This document shows positions 34,628 to 45,589 of a DNA stretch of 64,000 nt, piece after piece. The stretch comes from Alkalicoccobacillus murimartini (GTDB taxonomy: Bacteria; Bacillota; Bacilli; Bacillales; Bacillaceae_D). The translations under genes and the position numbers were made by a program. The notes under the pieces were generated by a model that had not been told where the DNA came from, ran no database searches, and saw nothing but the letters and a program-made list of their open reading frames with translations. How positions within the stretch are numbered: position 1 is the stretch's first letter; every line of letters begins with the position of its first letter. Where the stretch lies: positions 744,001 through 808,000 of the forward strand of contig NZ_JAUSUA010000001.1 in NCBI RefSeq assembly GCF_030813245.1. The letters are read 5' to 3'.

Positions 34628-35632
34628 TTAATGACTTTCTTTTTCTAACCACTCTAACGCTATTGAACTCAACATATAATCAAAAAAATGGGTGTCATTA
34701 TTTGGTGCTTCAGCGTCATAGATACTTTTTAATGGTCCCTCCCATTTTTTTGCGGATTCAACATCTTTTTTGTTCAAGAAATGAATAATAAGCAGAGCAT
34801 AAACGGCAGGAGCCTCATAATCTACAGCCTCTGTTCCAGTATTACGATCATACCGTCCAACAAGCCTTTCATTTTTGTTGTATGTTTCTACTAGCCATGT
34901 TTCCAGAGTTTGCTGCTCTTCATTTAAAGAATCTAGTTGTGACATAATCAGGATTTGGTCGATCATATTTACTTGTTGAGCATTGTAATAACCCGGTTTT
35001 TGTCCTTCAATATCGTACATTTCAAAATAAAAGACATTCTCAGTATCCTGAGCCATGTTAAGAATTTCAAGACCATTTCCATTCCAACCGAAACTATTCC
35101 AAGCTAGACTAGAGAAATAGCTGAAGTGAACTTGATTGGAAAGAGATGGACTCTGCCAATCGTAAAAATCATGCCAATATCCTTCTTTATATTGATGTTC
35201 AATAAGTGCATCTTGAATAGAACTAGACAACTCACTGTAAGCTTTGTTCTCAAATTGAACTCCTGCAAGATCAAGAACATAAGCGATTCGAACATCATCA
35301 ATCAAAGCATTAACTGTAATACCCTCTTCCACTTTCCATTGAAGGAATTTGTCCGAATTCACTTCTCTCACGTATGTTTTGAGGCGTTGGTATTCTTTTT
35401 CAAACGCCTCTTCTTCATTCGATAGAACAAGATACTGCATATAGAGCCCTATTGATTCGGATAGATATTCTTTTTGACCTGAACCTGGGTAATTAGCAAT
35501 TAATCCATTCTCATCTCGATAGTAATCTTCCACTGTGGAAACAACTGTGTTATTGATGTTTTGCATGAGAAGCCACCTTCCCCCTCCTATGCATGAAACA
35601 ATAAGTAACAGAATAATAAGGCGTTTCTTCAA
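34628..35632 (-). CDS. GH8-like glycoside hydrolase lipoprotein (YdaJ-like)
   Basis: Secreted protein of 334 residues. Signal region with a possible lipobox IVSC (Cys14). The rest resembles the alpha/alpha-barrel of glycoside hydrolase family 8: the YLSESIGLYMQYLVL segment carries the probable acid E59, and ALIDDVRIAYVLDLA has D112/D113 at the place of the GH8 Asp motif; the usual SEG/GYG residues are altered. In synthase-dependent polysaccharide systems (BcsZ, PgaB-like, YdaJ) such an enzyme trims the nascent chain. Last gene of the four-gene operon, overlapping the glycosyltransferase by four bases. Confidence 0.75.
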   Translation of the reverse strand: MKKRLIILLLIVSCIGGGRWLLMQNINNTVVSTVEDYYRDENGLIANYPGSGQKEYLSESIGLYMQYLVLSNEEEAFEKEYQRLKTYVREVNSDKFLQWKVEEGITVNALIDDVRIAYVLDLAGVQFENKAYSELSSSIQDALIEHQYKEGYWHDFYDWQSPSLSNQVHFSYFSSLAWNSFGWNGNGLEILNMAQDTENVFYFEMYDIEGQKPGYYNAQQVNMIDQILIMSQLDSLNEEQQTLETWLVETYNKNERLVGRYDRNTGTEAVDYEAPAVYALLIIHFLNKKDVESAKKWEGPLKSIYDAEAPNNDTHFFDYMLSSIALEWLEKESH

Positions 35633-36858
35633 GAGGACTCTCCTTTAAATCGTTCTGTTTTATCCCAAAGGATGGTGCGTTTGCGGATCCGATTCCATGC
35701 ATAAGAGAAAATACTTTTAGCAAGTAAAACTAAAAATAATTGAGCATAAGTAAAGTACATGAGTCCTCCAACAGCAACCTGGAATGGGCTAGTATCCCGT
35801 TCGAGTACCTGTGCAGTCAATATTTGACTTGTATAAACTACATAGCTCATAAACCAAACCATTAACAAAGGAATTGTTAATGAAACGGATATAACATCAA
35901 GTAAACTGAGAATTAAGGTGGCATTTGAAGCAAAAAGCAACAAAACAAAAAAGAAATAGGTTGTTACGTGCTGGACGGAATGAATAAATGTTGACCTGTT
36001 CCAAAATGAAAAATCTTTTAATGATTTTTCTAATAAATAGATATTTCCGATCAACCAACGAGTACGTTGCCTCAAGAATATACTCATTTTTTCAGGCTCT
36101 TGCTCCCATGTGCGAGCTTCTGGAACAACAGGTAGAGCCCAACCTTTAGACGCTATTCGAATAGTTAATTCTGCATCCTCTGCTAGTGCATATTCATCAT
36201 ATCCGCCAAGTTTCTCCAACGCACTGACCATAAGCAGCATGTTCGTGCCGGCAAGCGAACCCATTTTCCACCAATACCAACGGCCACTTTGCATAAGAAG
36301 CTGAAACACCTCAAATTCCAAGGCTATCATTCGAGTTAATAAATTCTTTTTTGCATTTATGGTTTTAACGTAACCAACTGCACCTACAGCATCTTTCGTT
36401 TGCTCAGCTGCCTCCACAAGTTTTAGAACCGCATCCTGCTCTGGTTGGTTATCCGCATCGTATACAAGAAAGTACTTTGTATCAATTAGCGTTAATCCAT
36501 AATTTAGCACTCTTGATTTTCCTTTAGGTTCACCTGGTGGGACTTTTACATAATGAATTCGGTTAAAAAGTTTACTATATTCTAAACCGATGGCTTCCGT
36601 CTCATCCGAAGAGTTGTCGTCTAATAAATATACCTGTAGGTTTCCTGGATATTCTAATGCCTGCATTGCCCGAAGTGTGTGTTCCATTACCACTCCCTCG
36701 TTATGTGCAGGGATGAGGATTGAAACAGAAGGATATTGGTCTAATGGTTGATACGGATATTTTCTTCTTCGATGAATGATGCCACCTACTGTTAGCCAGG
36801 AATAATAAATAAGTAAGATCCAGAAGAAGGTCATGACAGATATAAAAAAGATATCCAC
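35629..36858 (-). CDS. Processive family 2 glycosyltransferase (YdaM/BcsA-like)
   Basis: Membrane polysaccharide synthase of 409 residues. One N-terminal helix, a cytosolic GT2 domain (about 40-290) and four C-terminal helices. Motifs of processive inverting enzymes are complete: D80-D81 in LLDDNSSDE, D134-A-D136, the EDAE motif at 227-230 and Q264-RTR-W268 (QxxRW). It would polymerise UDP-sugars and extrude the chain. Cellulose, PNAG or an acetamido-sugar polymer are possible; the adjacent UDP-GlcNAc 2-epimerase suggests a ManNAc-containing product. There is no PilZ domain, so control would come from the neighbouring GGDEF-like protein. Confidence 0.9.
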   Translation of the reverse strand: MDIFFISVMTFFWILLIYYSWLTVGGIIHRRRKYPYQPLDQYPSVSILIPAHNEGVVMEHTLRAMQALEYPGNLQVYLLDDNSSDETEAIGLEYSKLFNRIHYVKVPPGEPKGKSRVLNYGLTLIDTKYFLVYDADNQPEQDAVLKLVEAAEQTKDAVGAVGYVKTINAKKNLLTRMIALEFEVFQLLMQSGRWYWWKMGSLAGTNMLLMVSALEKLGGYDEYALAEDAELTIRIASKGWALPVVPEARTWEQEPEKMSIFLRQRTRWLIGNIYLLEKSLKDFSFWNRSTFIHSVQHVTTYFFFVLLLFASNATLILSLLDVISVSLTIPLLMVWFMSYVVYTSQILTAQVLERDTSPFQVAVGGLMYFTYAQLFLVLLAKSIFSYAWNRIRKRTILWDKTERFKGESS

Positions 36859-36861
36859 TTT

Positions 36862-37635
36862 CTATGCCTCCTTCCTTTGCATGTAGAGATAATCAGAAGA
36901 GATTTTTAAATTATACTCTTTCATTTCATGTGTGTATGTTGAGTATGGCGGTTCCTTTGATGTTATAACTTCTATACGATTTGTACTTATTCTCTCTAAA
37001 ACTGTATTTAATCCAACTTCATTCGTATTTTGTAGAAATATCGAGAAACTACCATCTTGATTTTGAGTCAAAAAGTCAAAATGATTGCGAATGGAATCCA
37101 GAATAATCTGACCTAGACTTTTCTTTAATGCTGCATGTGTGTATGTTTGTTGTTTCGGAACAATATGAATTAGATAGCCTGATTCATTCCTTCGTCGCAT
37201 TCCAGTCAGCATTAATTCTACTCGGCTTTCAAACTCTGAATTGGTCAAAAGCTTTGTAACTGGTTCATACTTTTTTAAATAGTTTACTTTGTTCTCTAGA
37301 TCCGAGTTTCTCTGTACTAATGATCTAGTCTGTGAAAAGAACAACCAACTGCAAACCACAAATAAAGTGAACAATATGTGTTGAACAATTAGGTCTGTTT
37401 GTGGTGGGGCTGTTTGAAAAAAGAGACTCCATCCAGTTAATAAGAATCCAAATAAAAGAATTCCAGACAAAGCTGTCGGAAAAATAAAGCGAGTTGAAAT
37501 AATTGTCATAACAACAATTAAAGAAATTAATAATCCGAGAGTGGCTAAGTTAAGTAGTGTGTGTTCTTGAAACATAAACACCATTGAAATTGCCATAACT
37601 CCAATAAGGCTCGTTAGGGAATACGTTGTTCTCAT
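36862..37635 (-). CDS. Membrane protein with degenerate GGDEF domain (YdaK-like)
   Basis: Protein of 257 residues with four membrane helices (about 8-100), a short coiled linker (SLVQRNSDLENKVNYLKK) and a C-terminal domain that begins YEPVTKLLTNSEFESRV, a worn form of the GGDEF-domain start. The signature loop is QDGSF (193-197), which cannot be catalytic. An inhibitory-site RxxD would be expected just upstream; here the sequence is R183-NHF-D187, one residue longer. In B. subtilis YdaK is a c-di-GMP-binding activator encoded with YdaM. Overlaps mnaA by four bases and is followed three bases later by the synthase. Confidence 0.78.
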   Translation of the reverse strand: MRTTYSLTSLIGVMAISMVFMFQEHTLLNLATLGLLISLIVVMTIISTRFIFPTALSGILLFGFLLTGWSLFFQTAPPQTDLIVQHILFTLFVVCSWLFFSQTRSLVQRNSDLENKVNYLKKYEPVTKLLTNSEFESRVELMLTGMRRRNESGYLIHIVPKQQTYTHAALKKSLGQIILDSIRNHFDFLTQNQDGSFSIFLQNTNEVGLNTVLERISTNRIEVITSKEPPYSTYTHEMKEYNLKISSDYLYMQRKEA

Positions 37636-38768
37636 TTAGCAAACTCCTCTTCTTTCTGGACAACTTTAAATACGTTAATAATATGATCAATAATTCTTTT
37701 TGAGGCTTTCCCATCTCCATAAGGATTAATTCCTTTTGTCATTTTTTCATATTCAATTGGATCTGTGAGTAATTGCACTGCACTTTCCACTATTAACCTT
37801 GTATCCGTACCTACTAGTTTTAGAACTCCAGCATCCACACCTTCTGGCCGTTCTGTCTGCTCTCTTAACACCAACACTGGAACACCTAGTGATGGCGCCT
37901 CTTCTTGTATTCCTCCAGAGTCAGTTAAAATTAGTGAAGAATGAAAAGCAATATTGTGAAAGTCAATTGTGTCTAACGGCTCGGTCAAATGAAGTCTAGG
38001 GTGAGCGAATACCATCTCCTCCATAATCGCTCGGATTTTTGGGTTTTTATGAACAGGATACACGATATGTAGATCAGGAAAGGTTTGTAACAGCTCAAGT
38101 GCGGCTTTAAAAATGCCTCTCATTCCTTCACCTACATTCTCTCTGCGGTGTGTTGTTAATATAAGAAAACGATCATTCCCAATCTTTTCAAGAAGGGGGT
38201 GTGTATAGTCAGGTCTAACTGTCATCTGCAACGCATCAATGGCTGTGTTACCAGTCACAATGATACTTGCCTCTGTTATATTTTCTTTTAAAAGGTGCTG
38301 TTTAGCTTTATTAGTTGGAGCAAAATGCCAATCTGCTATAGCTCCGGTAATTCGTCGGTTCATCTCTTCTGGATATGGAGAATATTTTTCCCCCGTTCTC
38401 AGACCAGCCTCTACATGTCCCACATGAACTTGTTGATAGTAAGCCGCTAAGCTCGCTGCTAAGGTTGTGGTTGTATCTCCGTGAACTAATACTATTTGAG
38501 GTTTAATCTCCTGTAAGATAGGCTCTAATCCAGTCAGGGAATCCGCTGTTATAGAGGTTAGAGACTGATTACTTTTCATAATATGAAGATTTATATCTAC
38601 TTCAATTTTAAATGATTCAAGCACTTGGTCCAGCATCTCTTTATGCTGTCCCGTTAAAACCAAATAAGACTCGATTTCCGGATGCTTTTTTAATTCAATT
38701 AACAAAGGTGCCATTTTAATAGCTTCTGGCCTTGTCCCAATTACACTCACAACTCTAATCTGCCGCAT
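37632..38768 (-). CDS. mnaA: UDP-N-acetylglucosamine 2-epimerase (non-hydrolysing)
   Basis: Enzyme of 378 residues that interconverts UDP-GlcNAc and UDP-ManNAc. Family motifs are present: GTRPEAIKMAPL at the N-terminus, LVHGDTTTTLA, HVEAGLRTGEKYSPYPEEMNRR and TDSGGIQEEAPSLG near residue 290, including the active-site Asp/Glu set. As first gene of the operon it would supply activated ManNAc to the synthase downstream; bacilli usually have another copy for teichoic acid linkage units. The ATG at 38768 is spaced correctly from GGGGGAA; the ATG at 38777 is too close. Confidence 0.93.
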   Translation of the reverse strand: MRQIRVVSVIGTRPEAIKMAPLLIELKKHPEIESYLVLTGQHKEMLDQVLESFKIEVDINLHIMKSNQSLTSITADSLTGLEPILQEIKPQIVLVHGDTTTTLAASLAAYYQQVHVGHVEAGLRTGEKYSPYPEEMNRRITGAIADWHFAPTNKAKQHLLKENITEASIIVTGNTAIDALQMTVRPDYTHPLLEKIGNDRFLILTTHRRENVGEGMRGIFKAALELLQTFPDLHIVYPVHKNPKIRAIMEEMVFAHPRLHLTEPLDTIDFHNIAFHSSLILTDSGGIQEEAPSLGVPVLVLREQTERPEGVDAGVLKLVGTDTRLIVESAVQLLTDPIEYEKMTKGINPYGDGKASKRIIDHIINVFKVVQKEEEFAK

Positions 38769-38858
38769 TATCACCATTCCCCCAATGCTCTCTACATTTT
38801 AGTTTAAAATAATATTAAATACTTTTTAGCTATGCTAATAGTATCTATTCATCTATTT

Positions 38859-38873
38859 TAATCATAATTATCA
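38859..38873. promoter_or_regulatory. Fur-like box upstream of the polysaccharide operon
   Basis: TAATCATAATTATCA agrees with the 7-1-7 Fur consensus TGATAATNATTATCA at 13 of 15 positions (12 of 15 for PerR). It lies about 90 bases ahead of mnaA. The region is AT-rich, so chance is possible. Confidence 0.4.
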
Positions 38874-39293
38874 ATAGATTCAATAAAAATATGGTCCTTA
38901 TAGACTATTTAATTCCTATTAAATGATACATTTTGTAATATTAGACCAATGGGCAGTCTCGATAATGATGAAATGAGCATTAAAATAAGAAAAGCTTCAG
39001 GTAAAATACTTAACGTCACCCCTCAGTTAACCAACTCTTTATTGTTATAATTTTCTATAAATGATCACGATCACTATAATACGAGAAATATAAACACTTT
39101 TTGGGTATTAAAATTAGTTTATAAGAAATACCTACCTATTCAGTCAACCTCTATCATCTACCTTCAATCGTTATCATTAAATAATTACATCCTTCACTAA
39201 AAATACCCTTAAACTATACCTTTTTTTACCCTAAGAATTATCAATGTATTGATTTATTTTGTAGATATAGCTTTCAATTTTATCAGTATTTTA

Positions 39294-39307
39294 TTATAAT
39301 GATTATA

Positions 39308-39308
<1 letters not shown>
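39294..39308 (+). promoter_or_regulatory. PerR box of katG
   Basis: TTATAATGATTATAT matches the PerR consensus TTATAATNATTATAA except for the last base. It contains a TATAAT (39295-39300) that may be the -10, so bound PerR would block RNA polymerase. PerR is the peroxide-sensing repressor of katA in B. subtilis. Confidence 0.8.
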
Positions 39309-41614
<2,306 letters not shown>

Positions 41615-41622
41615 TTTTTATG

Positions 41623-41665
41623 AAAATAGACACATGACCGACAAGGGTCAGTGTCTATTTTTTTT
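41623..41665 (+). terminator. katG terminator
   Basis: AAAATAGACAC-A-TGACC pairs with GGGTCA-GTGTCTATTTT around a short loop, then a T run. Confidence 0.92.
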
Positions 41666-41804
41666 ATGTCATCCTCTTCCCTACTCCAATCTTTTATTAA
41701 TTTTTTAAAAAATTGTGATCTTAGTTTATCTTTCTCTCGTTACCTTAATAGGTAGTTATGTATGTAGGCATAGCTATAAAACTTTTTGAGAGGGGTTCTG
41801 ATTC

Positions 41805-42407
41805 ATGAAGAAAGCAATCGTTGCAACAACGTTCGCAGGAGCTTTGGCATTTACAACGTTTTCAGGAACAGCTTTAGCCGATCACGAGGGTAGAGAATTT
41901 TTAGTCGATCTAACGCCTTATGAGGTAGTGAATGAGGATACTGATGTAACCAGTGATGCATCGGGTGAGGCTCATATTCAAGTGAGTGATGATGGAAGTT
42001 ATTTAGAATATTGGGTTGAAGCTGAGTATCTGGAAGATGCAGTAGCTGGTCACCTTCATAGTGGACCTAAAGGAGAAAACGGACCTCCTAAAGAGTTAGT
42101 TTTGTTTGAAACGGACGAGCCTATGGATTATAACGGAGAGGTTGCCTCAGGAACATTAACAGAGGATGATCTAGTCGGTGAATTAACATGGCAGGAGTTC
42201 TCTATGGCATTAGTTGCTGGAGAAGTTTACATTGATATTCATACTGAAGAGTATCCAGATGGCGAACTTCGCGGCCAATTAGATGAATATGCACAAGATG
42301 CTGCTAAGATGCCTACAGAAATGCCACAAACCGGATTTGGCGGTGCAAGTAACGAAGGATGGTTTATGAATGCTTGGAATAGCATCACCTCTTTTTTTAC
42401 TAGATAA
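41805..42407 (+). CDS. Secreted CHRD-domain protein with C-terminal MPQTG motif
   Basis: Exported protein of 200 residues: signal peptide ending SGTALA before DHEG, a CHRD (chordin-type) domain of about residues 30-160 with the AVAGHLHSGPKGENGPP and VYIDIHTEEYPDGELRGQL signatures, and an acidic composition suited to outside-cell life at high pH or salt. The C-terminus has EMPQTGFGGAS, similar to a sortase sorting signal, but the following 20 residues (NEGWFMNAWNSITSFF) are amphipathic, not a true membrane anchor. No sortase gene lies in the window. Function of CHRD proteins in bacilli is unknown. Confidence 0.85.
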   Translation: MKKAIVATTFAGALAFTTFSGTALADHEGREFLVDLTPYEVVNEDTDVTSDASGEAHIQVSDDGSYLEYWVEAEYLEDAVAGHLHSGPKGENGPPKELVLFETDEPMDYNGEVASGTLTEDDLVGELTWQEFSMALVAGEVYIDIHTEEYPDGELRGQLDEYAQDAAKMPTEMPQTGFGGASNEGWFMNAWNSITSFFTR

Positions 42408-42425
42408 ACGAGGATAAGATTTCTT

Positions 42426-42462
42426 TCGGTAATTCCTTCATGTAAGGGGTTACCGATTTTTC
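42426..42462 (+). terminator. Terminator after the CHRD gene
   Basis: A 13-bp stem with two G-U pairs (TCGGTAATTCCTT at 42426-42438; AAGGGGTTACCGA ending 42456) followed by TTTTTCT. Confidence 0.85.
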
Positions 42463-42899
42463 TATATGTTTGTTCGCAACTTGATCCCGAACTCCATATA
42501 AGCCTTCAATAGCATTAACGCTTCTCCCCAACCACTTGCGCAATGAACAAGTGTGGCTAGATGATCTTTTGTGTAACCTGTTTCTGTGATCGTTATGTAG
42601 GTGCCACTACTTTCTGTTTCCTCAAGATCAAAACTGACCGTTGTTATTAATTGATCTGCCGGTGACCATTCAAATGAAAAGTGTTGATTGTGAATTTGTT
42701 TGACGATCCTCCCCCCATCTTTAATTGTCATTTTGTCATCACCCCAATTGGTCCATACAAGTAAAATGTCATGATCACTTATAGTGGTTTCATCTGTAAA
42801 CCATTGATTCCATTCATTAGCTGAGATAAGCGTTTGATAGACCTCGTCAATCGATTTTCGAATGAGAGTTTTTTGTGAAATTGATGGAATATTCACCAT
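42462..42899 (-). CDS. SRPBCC (AHSA1-like) domain protein
   Basis: Protein of 145 residues with the START/SRPBCC fold of the activator-of-Hsp90-homologue group: KTLIRKSIDEVYQTLISANEWNQWF at the N-terminus, a central WSPADQLITTVSFDLEE strand pair and the C-terminal helix HCASGWGEALMLLKAYMEFG. Such proteins bind hydrophobic ligands in a deep cavity; no ligand can be inferred. A GGAGG-type site precedes the ATG at 42899. Often next to ArsR regulators in bacilli, but not here. Confidence 0.82.
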   Translation of the reverse strand: MVNIPSISQKTLIRKSIDEVYQTLISANEWNQWFTDETTISDHDILLVWTNWGDDKMTIKDGGRIVKQIHNQHFSFEWSPADQLITTVSFDLEETESSGTYITITETGYTKDHLATLVHCASGWGEALMLLKAYMEFGIKLRTNI

Positions 42900-43065
42900 A
42901 GGCCTCCTTTGTGAATTTTCTAAGCAATAGTCTTTCTGTTTCTATTTGAGGCGTACCATTAAATTGAATCATCGTATCCTCCAAGGGTTAATCGTTCTTT
43001 ACATACCATTAGTAATTCGATTTATTTGTTGTAATTCCTCTCCAATAAACTTTACTATAAACATT

Positions 43066-43437
43066 TTAATGCAGATCAAAATCCTCAATAGCTCTCAGCA
43101 ATACTTTATGTGATCGTCTTACCTCGTCTGCTATATGTTGTTTTAATGCATGGGCCTTTTCAGCATCACGAATATAATAAATGGTTATTTCTTGGTATGA
43201 ATCTTCTGTAAGCTTTTTTTGTCCTGAGCGTACGATGCCTTCATCAAGTAACTCATGTAAGGCTCGATAGATTTCCGCATGATTCGGCGTGTACCCAAGT
43301 GGTTTAAAATGCTGCTTTAATTCATCAAGCATTTGAATACCATAAGGCCTACTAGTTTCAATATAGGTGATAAGATAGCCTTTAATAAACAAACGTTGTT
43401 TAATCAAAAATCCAGAAGACTTCCTTGTATGACTCAT
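43066..43437 (-). CDS. rtp: Replication terminator protein
   Basis: Product of 123 residues, nearly the same size as B. subtilis RTP (122) and similar along its length: KSSGFLIKQRLFIKGYLI (RTP: SSTGFLVKQRAFLKLYMI), then PNHAEIYRALHELLDEGI (RTP: PNHTEVYRSLHELLDDGI). It is a winged-helix dimer that binds Ter sites and arrests the replicative helicase in one orientation; it also represses its own gene. The ATG at 43437 follows GGGGAGGGG; the longer open frame up to 43530 crosses the operator and lacks a start signal. PadR regulators share the fold, but similarity to RTP is much closer. Confidence 0.88.
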   Translation of the reverse strand: MSHTRKSSGFLIKQRLFIKGYLITYIETSRPYGIQMLDELKQHFKPLGYTPNHAEIYRALHELLDEGIVRSGQKKLTEDSYQEITIYYIRDAEKAHALKQHIADEVRRSHKVLLRAIEDFDLH

Positions 43438-43454
43438 GAGTAAATCCCCTCCCC

Positions 43455-43477
43455 TTATTGTACTAATTGTACAATAA
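43455..43477 (-). promoter_or_regulatory. Palindromic operator upstream of rtp
   Basis: A perfect 9-bp inverted repeat TTATTGTAC-N5-GTACAATAA lies 18 bases before the start codon and over the ribosome binding site/promoter area. It contains GTACTAA, the core of B. subtilis RTP-binding B sites (CTATGTACTAAAT). Likely the autoregulatory site. Confidence 0.7.
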
Positions 43478-43540
43478 TGTCGAAACAAGAGATACAGTAC
43501 TACTCTCTTTTTGACAATTAATTTCAGCATGACATAATAA

Positions 43541-43575
43541 AGACCTCATTATGACATGAAATCACAATGAGGTCT
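43541..43575 (-). terminator. Terminator between the ABC permease gene and rtp
   Basis: AGACCTCATT (43541-43550) pairs perfectly with AATGAGGTCT (43566-43575); on the minus strand it is followed by TTTATTATG. It separates rtp from the exporter operon. Confidence 0.75.
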
Positions 43576-43581
43576 GCGGGT

Positions 43582-44412
43582 TTATTTCTTATTTCGATAA
43601 AGATACATCGTTAAAGGGGCAAAGATGACAACAAGTATACCAGAAGCTAGTAGGACCCAACCAACTTGTTCAAATGTAACTGTACCGTACATACACCCTC
43701 GAACGGCAGTGACTAATAGCGAAATAGGGTTAATATCCACAAAGCCTTGCAGTAAGTTAGGTAGCGTATCAGGATCTACAAACACATTACTAACGAAGGT
43801 TAGTGGAAACAATACCATCATGCTCACCATCATTAATGACTTTTCCGAACGCATAATAATGCCAAGCGTTGTCCAGATCCAAGACAGGCTGAAACAAAAA
43901 ATTAATATTAATCCTAACGCTGAGATAACACCAATGAATCCGCCCTCTGGCCTGAATCCAAGCACCAATCCCAAAAGGATCATTATCGTAGATGCCATTA
44001 GATAGCGAACAGCGTCTACCAACAAAGCACCAACTAACGCTGAAGGCAGCCAAATTGGTAACGTTCTAAATCGGTCAAATACACCTTTACGAATATCATT
44101 ATTTAAATCGACACCGGTGTACATCGTGATTTGTGATACGGTCATGACCAAGATACCTGGTAACAGAAACTGAAGATAGTCGGAGGTTGAGCCAGCAATT
44201 GCTCCTCCAAATAAATAAGTAAACATGAGTAAAAAAATGATCGGAAACATCGTAACATCGAACAATTGTTCTGGAACATGTTTAATTCGCAGTAATGCTC
44301 TAGAAGAAAAAGTAAGAGAAGAGGACATTGCACTTGGTTTTGAAGGGCGAACACTCGAAGCGATCGCATCATGAAGACGTTTATCTACTTCTTTTGAGGT
44401 ATAATCACTCAT
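43582..44412 (-). CDS. ABC-2 type permease, DrrB-like
   Basis: Membrane protein of 276 residues with six helices (about 55-270) preceded by a cytosolic, Ser-rich N-terminus. DrrB-type marks are [39 protein letters not shown] and [18 protein letters not shown]-like residues (here [11 protein letters not shown]). With the overlapping ATPase gene (four bases) it forms an exporter of the daunorubicin-resistance type, which usually pumps drugs or lipids. Substrate unknown. Confidence 0.9.
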   Translation of the reverse strand: MSDYTSKEVDKRLHDAIASSVRPSKPSAMSSSLTFSSRALLRIKHVPEQLFDVTMFPIIFLLMFTYLFGGAIAGSTSDYLQFLLPGILVMTVSQITMYTGVDLNNDIRKGVFDRFRTLPIWLPSALVGALLVDAVRYLMASTIMILLGLVLGFRPEGGFIGVISALGLILIFCFSLSWIWTTLGIIMRSEKSLMMVSMMVLFPLTFVSNVFVDPDTLPNLLQGFVDINPISLLVTAVRGCMYGTVTFEQVGWVLLASGILVVIFAPLTMYLYRNKK

Positions 44413-45401
44413 GCTTTACCTTCCTCCTTCCGTTCTTCATCATCCACCGTTTTTCCTGTTAGAGTTAAAAATACTTCATCAAGACTTGGTTGTCCCAATG
44501 AAAAGTCACTAAGAGAAATGCCAGTATCATCTAACGTAGCTAGTGCTTTGATTACTCTAGAGGAATCTTTAACTTGTGATGTTAAAACAGCTGCATCATT
44601 CCCCACAAAGACAGTTGAATGTAATGTTTCCTCTAAGATGTGGATGGCCTGGTCCCTTGTATTAGGATCACTCAGGCGAAGTTGTAATGTACCGGAACCA
44701 ACGGACGCTTTTAATTCATCGCTGGTCCCTTCAGCAATGATTTTTCCTTTATTAATAACTGCGATACGATCAGCAAGTTGATCAGCTTCTTCTAAGTATT
44801 GTGTCGTAAGGAGAACAGTTGTTCCTGCACTTACTAATGCGCGAACAATATCCCATACTTGATTACGACTACGAGGATCCAGTCCAGTAGTTGGTTCATC
44901 TAAAAATAAAAGCTCTGGTGTCACCACGATACTAGCAGCAATATCAATACGTCGTCTCATGCCTCCGGAATATTTCTTCACCTGTCGTTTGCTCGCTTCT
45001 TCTAAGCCAAATGCATGAAGTAGTTCAGTCGCTCTAGCCTTCGCTTGTGCTCGGCTGTAGCCCATTAATCGAGCAATCAGTACTAGATTTTCGATACCTG
45101 TTAGATCTTCATCAATTGAAGCATATTGACCAGTTAAACTAATCCGACTTCTTACTTCAGCCGTTTCAGAAGCAAGGTCATGACCAAAAATTCGAGCCTC
45201 GCCCTCATTTGGTGTTAGTAGAGTAGCCAGCATTCGAATCGTTGTTGTTTTACCTGCGCCATTCGGTCCTAAGAAACCATACACTGTTCCTTTTCGAATG
45301 GACAGGTCTACCCCATCCACTGCACGATGTTTACCAAAGGTTTTAACCAATCCCTTGGCTTCAATCGCTAGCTCTGAGGCTGCTACAAAATGATTATTCA
45401 A
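44409..45401 (-). CDS. ABC transporter ATPase, DrrA-like
   Basis: ATPase of 330 residues. Walker [10 protein letters not shown], signature YSGGMRRR and Walker [14 protein letters not shown] are intact, and the C-terminal 90 residues carry the DrrA-family [15 protein letters not shown] box required for coupling to DrrB. It starts from a TTG (45401) with GTGGTGA upstream. First gene of the two-gene exporter operon. Confidence 0.92.
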   Translation of the reverse strand: MNNHFVAASELAIEAKGLVKTFGKHRAVDGVDLSIRKGTVYGFLGPNGAGKTTTIRMLATLLTPNEGEARIFGHDLASETAEVRSRISLTGQYASIDEDLTGIENLVLIARLMGYSRAQAKARATELLHAFGLEEASKRQVKKYSGGMRRRIDIAASIVVTPELLFLDEPTTGLDPRSRNQVWDIVRALVSAGTTVLLTTQYLEEADQLADRIAVINKGKIIAEGTSDELKASVGSGTLQLRLSDPNTRDQAIHILEETLHSTVFVGNDAAVLTSQVKDSSRVIKALATLDDTGISLSDFSLGQPSLDEVFLTLTGKTVDDEERKEEGKA

Positions 45402-45589
45402 ATCGTTTCACCACTCTTTTCTTTTTGGACTTATGTTGATTAGTTTATTTTAATACATTCGTGTAGACTTAACTATGTCCTTTATTATTGATCTTATTAT
45501 TGTTTTTTAAAGGTATGTTATTATGGTAAATGAAATTAATTAAGCTTAATCAAAAGTGCACGTACATTCGCTTCATCTGTTGTATCAGA

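Noticed and set aside
43438-43530. Longer start for rtp
   Set aside because: The extra 31 residues cover the palindromic operator and have no ribosome binding site, while the ATG at 43437 has a strong one.
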